Positions 55,677 to 64,000 of a DNA stretch of 64,000 nucleotides are shown here, piece after piece. The translations under genes and the position numbers were made by a program. Source of the DNA: Litoditis marina (lineage: Eukaryota > Nematoda > Chromadorea > Rhabditida > Rhabditidae). The DNA lies in contig OZ038439.1 of the NCBI GenBank assembly GCA_964036275.1, forward strand, positions 16,972,330 through 17,036,329, in the 5' to 3' direction. The notes beneath the pieces were generated by a model. That model did not search any database. It saw only the letters and a program-made list of their open reading frames with translations, and was not told where the DNA came from. Numbering within the stretch: the stretch's first letter is position 1; every line of letters begins with the position of its first letter.

Positions 55677-56364
55677 ATGTCTTCAGTCAAATTGTGAGTT
55701 TTTTTTATTTTTCTCTACGGTGTAGATAGTTTTTGCTCCGTTCCCGAGTTTCTAACTAAAACGGTGTCGAACTCCGCGCTCTTTTCTGTAGAAAGGAGTC
55801 AATAACCTGAAAGTCACATCAAATGCGAACCTTTCAGTACTCAAAACTTTCCCCTTCTAATTTTCGAAGTTTAAACTGGAACGAGCTTTGATTTTTATCG
55901 ATTTTTTCTGGGAAGGATCATCATTTATCTCAACAACTCACACCGAACTAGTATTTCTAGACGTTTCGGTATCGAAACAGTTTTTTTCAATCTGAATATT
56001 TCATTCCAGCCTAATCCTCGCCGCCGTGCTCGTTCTCTGTGCTGTAGTCACTCAAACTGATGCCTATTATGTAAGTTACTTAAGAACTACCATTTATATA
56101 TTTGTTTCAAACAATGATACAAATGTTTCAACCAGTTTTGTTGAGTTGAGATACATATTCTTCGAGTTTTAGTTTATTATGTTATTGAGATATATATGCT
56201 TCTTCCAGTTGGGATACGGCGGTTACGGATACGGTTACTCCGGTTACTCCAGTTACGGTTACCCTTCCTCCTCTTATTACGGAGGATACTACGGATATCC
56301 CTCTTACGGATACGGATACTACGGAAAGAGAGAAGCCGGATTCCAACCTCAACCGAGCCAATGA
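55677..56364 (+). CDS. GY-rich secreted peptide 6 (short form)
   Basis: Exons 55677-55693, 56010-56070, 56209-56364; 77 residues, MSSVKF leader start. Exon 3 is 156 nt rather than 168: the opening is LGYGGYGYGYSGYSSYG, with a YGGYG word and one GYPSYS unit missing. GKR and tail intact. Class B promoter; ATTGCCAATGAA at 56411. Confidence 0.87.
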
Positions 56365-57101
56365 TCTACGGAACACTTGAAAGTACTATATCTCACCTAA
56401 AACCCACAATATTGCCAATGAATCTTTTCTATACACTCCGTTTTTTACTTTTCCTTTGAAACAGACGAATGAGTATGGTATGCGCAGAATATAACAAACT
56501 GAGTCATGCAAAGCAACTTGGGTGAAATGTTCTCTTCATGTGTACACGTACATGTGTTGTGAAGTGTTTGGTTTGGCGTTCTGATACTTTACACAAGCTC
56601 CACTTCTGAAAAAACATGCAGATGTGTTTCAAATCTTCAATATAGCTGAATACATTATTTGAAACACAAAATAAAAGAGGTGAGCATAGAGGGAAACCGA
56701 TGGCCATAACTCGACCTCACACCCTCAACCCTCTGTGCCTTGACTATCCACACAGCTCGATATACAGTGAGCCTCCCTGTAATATTGTTCGACTATTCGA
56801 GAAAACCTCAAAAACAGGGTGCGTCGAATTCGGCTGAATCTGGCTTTCTTCTTGGCAAAGCTATATATCCTACTGTATATGTAGTCTGATTCCTTAGTTT
56901 TCCGGTTGAAACTGGTGTAGTTATGGGGGTTATCGAGATCAAACGAATAAGAAACCCAACATTGGAGACTTGTTCACTCCGATAACATGGAAACAAACAT
57001 TTCGTGAAATGCAGTGCACGTCTCACAGGAACGTTCCGGTGAAAAAACGTGAACACATTCCTGGAAAGCCTCATTTCTATTTCTAACCCACCGCGGACGG
57101 T
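56365..57101. other. Intergenic DNA, peptide 6 to phosphatase
   Basis: No gene recognised; minus-strand ORFs here lack splice or family support. Confidence 0.45.
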
Positions 57102-60100
57102 ATGGCTCAGCGCAAGGACGACCCGAACTCATACATTGAAGGTATCGAAAGTTTTCCCAGAATTCCATAGTAATATTTGTTCAGTATCATTGAGAAGTAC
57201 TGTAAATTTCTTTTTAATGATTTTCCCGATTCTCTTCACAAAGTCTCATCAGGCATGAAACTTATTTAAATTGGGGGCGCGGGGCTGTTTTGCTGAAAGA
57301 GACATTGTTAAACTTCTCGGACTGATTAGTTTGTGTTTGTTGACGTTCCAACAAATAAAAGACAGAAAGAATGAAACACATAAAAAAAATGAAAGAAAAA
57401 CAAACGAAAGTGTTTTCTCGAAAACTTGTTTTTTGAGGATGCTCGCAGTACACCTCTGAAATTGGATCCTACTCATGTTCTTCAAATGAGGACAGGACCC
57501 AGAAATGGTAATTTTGGTGTGCTTGTTCATTTGCATATTCACAACACTTTCATAGAACTGCTTTGAAAGGATTGATTTATAGTTACATTTTCTTTTACTA
57601 AGCAGATGATTTCTCTACAACCCCGAATGTAGGTATAATCACTAACATTTTGACACACACGAACACCGAACAGTAATAATCTAATCTAAGCAAATTACAA
57701 ACTACATTTCCAGTTGTGGTCGTGGCGTCACAAAACTGTCCTATCCGAGCACTTTGTTGGTCATGAGACACAGTGAGAGAATGGATGAAGTGTTCCCCAA
57801 ATGGACAGAAAAAGCAAACCACAATGGCCAATACCGTACCTACGATGTCAATATGGTTCGTCGTTGGTATAAAATATATGGAAGTGTTTGCTTTTTCTGG
57901 CTTTCTCTGAAACTCGAACCGGAGGAAACGTTGACTCACAGTTTTACGAGCTCAAACCGAACAAATTGCAAGGGATCTTTGTTTAAATGTCCAAATAATT
58001 TGTCTGATTGAGAAATGAGATATGTAGTGCTCTTTCCTCGAGCTATTTTAATTTCTGACCAGAATGAACTTTTCGTCTTCCAGCCCCCGAAGCTGCCCTT
58101 TTCTCGTCCGCTGCAGCACTATGAGAACGATACTCCTCTGACAGTAACCGGAGATATACTGGCCCGTCTGGTAGGAAGAGGCATCGCCATGTCTGGCTAC
58201 TGTCCCGGTCAGTCGTAACTATATTTGAATAACATTAAAACTGGTTTTTGATCTCTTTTCATTTAACAAACAAACATTATCGATTTTTATTAGAAACAGT
58301 TATTGCCGATTCTGAGAATAATCGCGTGAACGAACTGATGTTCTCCTCTCAACAAGAGCGGAATGAACTGGACCTATCCGTTGTGTGCACTGTGAACCCC
58401 CAGCCGAAGTTATACTGTAACTCACAATTGTGCTTGTATGAATCTTGGGGAACATTGACTTTTTACCCCCACCTTTCTGAATTTGTATTGCGTTTGGGCA
58501 ATTGTAGTTTGACCCCCCCCCACCGGGGGGTGATAATTCAATTTATCACTTGCAATACAAAAGTTTGAGGGTAGGGGGTAAAACGTAAACATTTTCGGTA
58601 TTGAAGTTCAGCCCCCCACTCGTTGAAGTTCGACCCCCCACTATTAAAGTTCTACCCCCCGCTGACCCAGGTGGAGGGTAAATAGTAAATGTCGAATTTG
58701 ATTTTTGACCCCCCCCCCTAGATTTTCAGGTTTTAGCTTGGGGGGGGGGGGGTTGAAGTGCTACGGGGGGGGGGGACCCAACTAAAGGGGGGGGGGGTGA
58801 TACTTCAATTTTCCCGACCGCTGAGTTGGAGTATGAACAGCCTACGAGAGTTTTCCGAATGACGATGTGTATTGAGATAAAACTACAAGAAATATGTGGT
58901 CACTCGCTACCTATATCTTTTTAATGTTTTTTTCTTACAGACGTTATCTACTGCTCTCCGGCTACTAGATGTATCCAAACGGCTACTGCCGTGCGCGCTA
59001 TGTGCAAAAGCAAAGCTCTGCTCAGGTATAGTACATGCTATATGTTCTCAAACTATAATGAAGGTCTAACTTTCATATTCCAGCGTTTTCTATACTCCAT
59101 TAGTTGGAAACAAATAGAGTGAGGATTTGAGTTAAATATTGATTCAGGCCGTATACCGTCTATACTATGTTTCTGCCCCATCTCGCTATGATTGTAGTTT
59201 GATCCCGTTGTTTTTCGGTCCGAATTCGTGAATTACGGCGTGTTCTGTGATGAAATCAGTGCTTTGGTCAGTTTCTTCAATGATTGTATTTTTTCCCAGA
59301 GTGGAGCCCGGATTGTTCGAGAATGCCTCTCTCTACCCGGAGGGTGCCCCCGTTCTCTCAACCGCCTCGGAACGGAAGGCTTTTCCGGTGGATCCGGAAT
59401 ACCGTCCGTTTCTCCCCTTTCAGAATGTAAGTTATTGGTGTAGTTTACAGAAATGAGAGCAGTATGCATGCGGAGACATATAATCGTTGAAGGTGAAAAG
59501 GCAAGTGTGCAAACCAGTCGATTGAATTCTCAATTTCACGATGATGAGTTGCACGAAGCAACGTTCTACCGCTGTATTAATAGGTACGGCAAACACAAAA
59601 AGTACACAAAGTGTGTTTCCCAGATCTTCGGGGAAACGCCAGAGAACAACGAGGACTACAATCGTCGGGTTCGGAGTACGTTCCAGAGAATCGCCAAGAA
59701 CACGGAAGTCAGCGAGAAAAACGACATTGTTGTGCTGGTTAGTAATACTTTGAGGGAAAACTTTATAGATATTTCTTTCATTCTACAAAAATCTTCTTAT
59801 CTTAGAATTTCTTATACACGTTGAGTTTGACAAGTTTAATGATTTCGGAACCTTGATTGCTTGATTGCAAGTATTAAACTCTGAATCCAGCTAAAAGTTT
59901 CCGAGAAACGTGCATAATATCCCAACTTTCTACCTCTTCATCTTACAAACATTTGTTAAAACAAGCGGAAGTTCACCACAGTCTCAACGTTCCAGATTGT
60001 TGCCCACGCTTCTACCGTCGACATGGCCGTGGGGCTTCTGCGACCTCGTCCCCGCCCGACAACCCAGAAAGACCTCCACCAAATCGGACACCGGGTCCCC

Positions 60101-60530
60101 TTCTGCAGCATTGTGGCAATGGAACGCGAACAGGTAAATTAATGTCATTACCAACCTATACAGGATCACTACAAACTCTCATTCCGTTTTCTTTACCTTT
60201 TTCGAAATGTTGTTTTCCGTGTTCTTTCTTCTTATTCACTTACACGCGGGCTAAAGAAAAACACAGTAAAAATCCTCAATCATTATTCTTCGAAAGACGA
60301 ATGTTCGTTCAGATTGAAATTAAAACAATAAATAGACTAAACAAACGTATAAATCGTAATCCGAAGAATCCGTCTCAGAATTATAAGATAATACTTACAT
60401 TTTTTCCGATAATTCATTTATTTCTTTGCAGGGTGAAAGAGGGTGGACCCCGAATCCGTACGCATTCTCGCCCGTTACTTATCAGGACTTTTCCACCGCC
60501 TGCGACCCGAAATTCGTCAATCGTCCGTAA
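57102..60530 (+). CDS. Sts/UBASH3-type histidine phosphatase domain protein
   Basis: Histidine phosphatase (phosphoglycerate-mutase-like) superfamily, closest in wording to the C-terminal phosphatase of Sts/UBASH3. Exons 57714-57855, 58084-58207, 58941-59035, 59300-59426, about 59553-59737, 59996-60133, 60432-60530. Catalytic signatures in order: MRHSERMD (usually RHGER), NMPPKLP, PLTVTGDILARLVG, YCSPATRCIQT, VEPGLFE and IVAHASTVD, so both histidines, the arginines and the acid are kept. Family members act on phosphotyrosine or other phospho-substrates; the substrate is unknown here. A candidate first exon MAQRKDDPNSYIE (57102-57141) does not join 57714 in phase, so an exon may be missing. 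No UBA or SH3 domain is seen. The last exon adds GERGWTPNPYAFSP to NRP. Confidence 0.82.
58446..58816 (-). repeat. C/G-run dispersed element, copy 2
   Basis: Reverse-oriented copy of 27391-27760, including the CAATACAAA-AGTTTGAGGG stretch. In phosphatase intron 58208-58940. Confidence 0.85.
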
Positions 60531-61242
60531 TTCAGTCGATATGCACACATTGTATTAGTGTCATGAAAAAGCTTGTCTCAGAAAGATAAAGATTGTATAC
60601 TCTGAACTGTTTGATCGTTAAAGTGATAACAAGAAAAATACAGGTACCCCTTAATGTCCTGGGTTCGTGATTGAATCGAGTCAACAAACATTCAGAGACT
60701 CCATCGCTAAAAATCGTAATGTGGCTCTACAATACGGTTGTACAACCTCGTTTGAGGTAGAAGCGAAACGTACCACTTTCTATACTCATTCTCTCTTTGT
60801 TTTTCTGATTTGTATTACTTCTCTGAGCTTTACCTTTATTTATTTATCAACATAACGTTTCCCCTCTATTGCGGATTCAGGCTCGCATTAGACCAAACCA
60901 CCCAACCTGTAGTTCTGATATTTATTGTATTAGATTTTTATTGTATCCACATTCAATCTATTATTATCATTTTTTCTATTCCAAATGAACTTGTATGAAA
61001 GCTTTATTTCCGAAATCGAGGTAGTTTTTTCTAACATATTTTCCTCTAACACTTTTTTCAGAGGGTGCCCAGCACAATCTTCTAAACAAATGTTTTCGGA
61101 GCAGAAACTAAGAAATGACCAAACAACGTTGGCAACAAACAAGTTTTACTTGTTTCACAAATCAAAATAATAACAAGGTGTACAAAAAGAATTTCATTGG
61201 CAATATTAAGGTCGAGGTGAGTACATTCAAATATTTCGTAGA
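60531..61242. other. Intergenic DNA, phosphatase to peptide 7
   Basis: Phosphatase 3' region; AT-rich; no gene. The peptide 7 3' motif lies at about 61190-61206 (minus strand). Confidence 0.5.
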
Positions 61243-61685
61243 TCATTGGCTTGGTTGGGGCTGGAATCCGGCTTCTCTCTTTCCGTAATACCCGTATCCG
61301 TATCCGTAAGAGGGATATCCGGAATATCCTCCGTAGTAAGAGGAAGTAGGGTAACCATAGCTGGAGTAGCCGGAATAGCTGGGATAACCGGAGTAACCGT
61401 ATCCGTAACCGCCCAACTGAAACATGAGAATTGATAATAAATTCAGTCTCGTCACAAATTTGAGGTATCAAGCAGACAACGTTTGGAAAACCGTAACTTA
61501 CATAATAAGCATCAGTTTGAGTGACTACAGCACAGAGAACGAGCACGGCGGCGAGGATTAGGCTGGAATGAGATGAATTTATAAAGTTTACAATGTGATG
61601 TCTAAAATGATACTGTAATTTGAGATTAGATAATGAATACGAAATCCTTCAAGGCTAGGAAAACTTACCATTTAGCTGAAGACAT
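61243..61685 (-). CDS. GY-rich secreted peptide 7 (long form)
   Basis: Exons 61669-61685, 61502-61562, 61243-61416; 83 residues, MSSAKC leader. Exon 3 is 174 nt: one extra GY pair gives PSYGYGYGYYGKR before the processing site. Tail EAGFQPQPSQ. Upstream box CATAAAA (61727-61733, minus) replaces TATAAAA; the class A boxes GAGCTGCCAAAAAGTTTGCC and GCAAC are well kept to 61810. Divergent from peptide 8 (723 bp). Confidence 0.87.
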
Positions 61686-61726
61686 GGTTGAAAACTGATA
61701 GATACCTCAGCGATGTTTCTACCTCT

Positions 61727-61815
61727 TTTATGCTTCTCGCAGCGGGAGAACTCTATTTGTCTCTAATATTGAGCTGCCAAAAAGTTTGCCTCCGCAACTT
61801 TAGCAAACAGTGAAA
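61727..61815 (-). promoter_or_regulatory. Class A peptide-gene promoter (peptide 7)
   Basis: Minus-strand match to the promoters of peptides 2 and 4: TTTGCTAAAGTTGCGG, CAAACTTTTTGGCAGCTCAA, TATTAGAGACAAATAGA. Confidence 0.75.
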
Positions 61816-62256
61816 AAAATCATCATGGCAAATAAAAGAGTTTTGGTGCAATAAGTATAATTGTTGTTCCAAGACCTAGTAGTAAGGTACTTATTGACTC
61901 AAAGTTTTTATTAAGTAATGATATGGGGTGTGTCAGAGTTGTTTAGTTAAACTTGAATTTGGGTGGAGGGTAAATTTAAGCACCACGAAATATACTGAAC
62001 ACATATCGCAAAAGCCAAATAAAGAAATATAATCATTGAGACAGGTTTTCTTACGTTTTTCACGTTTTTTAAATGTAATCGAGTTCACTACTCACCTGTC
62101 GCATGCTCTCAACATTTGTTCTCCCACTTTCCCTCTCTCCTTATCTATGTCTGTCTTGGAAAATACTCAATTAAAGGTGGTCAGCGTACAGGAAATGAAC
62201 CACTTTTTGTGAATATCACACTCGAGATCAAAGTACAACAAATGGATTGTGCACTT

Positions 62257-62370
62257 GTCACATGCTGACAACATTTGCTCTCCCACTTCCCAACTGTTTG
62301 AACAAAACTTTTCACTGCAAAGGACACCCGTTCCACGCCAGTAAAATAAACAAAGCACAGTATATAAAGT
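62257..62370 (+). promoter_or_regulatory. Class B peptide-gene promoter (peptide 8)
   Basis: CACATGCTGACAACATTTGC, TTCCCAACTGTTTGAACA, CCGTTCCACGCCAGTAAAAT, TATATAAA. A shorter related piece (GCATGCTCTCAACATTTG) is at about 62101-62130. Confidence 0.8.
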
Positions 62371-62407
62371 CTTGTCTCAGTAAGAAAGTACCTCCAACTC
62401 CCAGAAA

Positions 62408-62935
62408 ATGTCATCCGTCAAGTTGTGAGTTTCCCTAGTTACTCTTTGATGATATGATTAGGTTATTTTGAGTGCAACTTCAAAGTTTCTACCCAAGTTT
62501 GTTACTCCTCGTTTTCCTCGTAGAAATGAGAACTTGACCTAAATAAAACGTTTAACTCAAGTAATCTGTGCAAATTGACTTGTTTTCTGAAGATTTTTCA
62601 ATATGAATATCTCATTTCAGCCTAATCTTTGCCGCCGTGCTCGTTCTCTGTGCTGTCGTCACTCAAACTGATGCCTATTATGTATGTTGTCGTTCTTCTA
62701 CAGTTTTTCTGCTTGATACTTCGAATTTATGACGTAACAGAATTTCTCAACAATTTTAATTTTTCAGTTGGGCGGTTACGGATACGGTTACTCCGGTTAT
62801 CCCAGCTATTCCGGTTACTCCAGCTACGGTTACCCTTCTTCCTCTTATTACGGAGGATATTCCGGATATCCCTCTTACGGATACGGATATTATGGAAAGA
62901 GAGAAGCTGGATTCCAACCTCAGCCAAGCCAATGA
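62408..62935 (+). CDS. GY-rich secreted peptide 8
   Basis: Exons 62408-62424, 62621-62681, 62768-62935; 81 residues, MSSVKF leader start followed by LIFAAVLV (Phe for Leu). LGGYGYGYSGYPSYSGY core, GKR and tail intact. Class B promoter; ATTGCCAATGAA at 62981. The ATG is followed by several synonymous changes, making it the most diverged coding copy with peptide 6. Confidence 0.87.
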
Positions 62936-63969
62936 TCTACGAAACATTTGACTGTACTATAACTCATATCGCACCAGAATATTGCCAATGAAGCATGTAC
63001 CTTTTACCTAGTTTTTTCATTTTTCTTTGTGTAATGAATGACAGAAAAATTGAATAAAACTGAGTAAAACTATAATAACTGTTTAAGGTTAAATATCAAA
63101 AGTATATCAAAAGTATTCGTTAACCATCAAAAGCTAGCACCACTGTTCAGTATAGCTTACATCATTTCTACTGGAACTCCTACACACATTCAAACCATTC
63201 CACCGCTATGCTCTATTGGAATATAACATTATTAAACATAGTTCGGAACACTCTTCGTAATAGTATCATTGTAATAACATTCACGTGGTCAAAACGAACC
63301 GAAAGTTCAGTACTGTAGGAGTCTCAATACTGATGATTCATTGAAATTTCGTTGTTATTTTCACTGGGGATCGAGCTAACACAGCGAAATGGAACCACAT
63401 ACACCGTATGAACTTGCTTTGAAAAAGCTATATCGTGAGAAATATTGAGAGACCGCAGCAAGGTGGAGAGATACAGATTACAGAAACGGAAGTAAAGTCC
63501 AGATTGAATTGGTGAAATATAAGATTGAACCAACAAATGAGCTCACTTTTAGTTATAACTCAATCAATATGTGATTTGATTACTAAGGAATGTGTTTTCC
63601 AGACAAACGTCTGCAGGTTATCTGCTATGTTTCAGTTTCAAATGAATTGAACGTTGTTTAATAACTGTTTAATAACATTGATAACTGCAAGGATTTCCAC
63701 GTAGTGTTACCGTGAACATACCTTGATTTAATCTTTGGTCGAGAGCTTTTCCAAAGAAGTTGAACTAGTTCTTCGAGAGGAAAATGTCTACATGACTCGT
63801 GTTGGTGAGTAGTTTGTAACTCTCGTTTTTCTTCATTTCCTCGGTTCACAGATTGAACATGAAGTAATAATGTGAAACTTTTAATGGCAATATTTTTGTT
63901 TTAGTTGAAGTTTTTATTGGCAATATTGTTGTTTTAGTTGAGATATAGTACATTCAAATATTTCGTAGA
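62936..63969. other. Tail-to-tail spacer, peptides 8 and 9
   Basis: No gene recognised. On the minus strand just before peptide 9's stop the 3' element GGCAATATT occurs twice (63885-63895 and 63920-63930) with GTTTTAGTTGA between, a local duplication. Confidence 0.55.
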
Positions 63970-64000
63970 TCATTGGCTTGGCTGGGGTTGGAATCCGGCT
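63970..64000 (-). CDS. GY-rich secreted peptide 9 (cut by window edge)
   Basis: Only the last codons are inside: AGFQPQPSQ and TGA, with the typical following sequence TCTACGAAATATTTGAATG. The position continues the alternating orientation of the array. Confidence 0.8.
   Translation of the reverse strand, partial: AGFQPQPSQ

Noticed and set aside
59953..60558. 201-residue plus-strand ORF
   Set aside because: It crosses a TTTCCAG acceptor and a donor at 60133 and is in the wrong frame; the spliced frame gives the phosphatase motif IVAHASTVD.
61082..61546. Arg/Leu-rich ORFs (RLRIRLLRL type) in the peptide genes, and reverse-strand SVISVSVRGIS ORFs
   Set aside because: Shadows of the GY-rich final exon; the true frame has leader, GKR site and a conserved tail in all copies.

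Overview
The window looks like nuclear DNA of a nematode. Introns are short, 3' splice sites are almost always TTTTCAG or TTTCCAG, spliced exons are small, and the gene content (cubilin, a CPEB protein, GY-rich amidated secreted peptides, a Sts-type histidine phosphatase) fits. The species cannot be named from the sequence. Prokaryotic features (operons, ribosome binding sites, CRISPR) are absent. All gene models below were assembled by hand from splice sites and reading-frame phase.

Layout. 0-19.6 kb, minus strand: the 5' part of a cubilin-like endocytic receptor gene (signal peptide, N-terminal oligomerisation segment, 8 EGF modules, about ten CUB modules); it runs off the left edge. 20-23 kb: intergenic DNA with a 143-bp tandem satellite and a small inverted-repeat element. 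23.2-30.3 kb, plus: a CPEB-type translational regulator (two RRMs plus the C-terminal zinc-binding domain). 31.9-34.8 kb, plus: an unrecognised secreted Q/N-rich, Tyr-rich protein built from small phase-0 exons and ending GKK. 35.8-38.1 kb, plus: a small RING-H2 protein. 38.2-64 kb: nine paralogous genes for short Tyr/Gly-rich secreted peptides, each with three exons, arranged as divergent pairs in alternating orientation. This array is interrupted at 40.2-50.7 kb by a LINE, which is itself split by an 8.17-kb terminal-inverted-repeat element holding a nested element, a 143-bp-arm hairpin and a 2-kb higher-order minisatellite. At 57-60.5 kb it is interrupted by a Sts/UBASH3-like histidine phosphatase gene.

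How the parts relate. The conserved genes (cubilin, CPEB, RING, phosphatase) have separate roles and share no visible regulation. The Q-rich gene and the nine peptide genes have common logic: signal peptide, Tyr-rich mature part, and a Gly followed by a dibasic site (GKK or GKR), the usual signal for cleavage and C-terminal amidation. The peptide array is the most interesting system here. Its exons are nearly identical while its introns differ, its promoters fall into two shared classes, and six of nine copies carry a common 3' element. It resembles the GY-rich caenacin/NLP antimicrobial peptide clusters of nematodes, but these copies are my own assembly and no database was searched.
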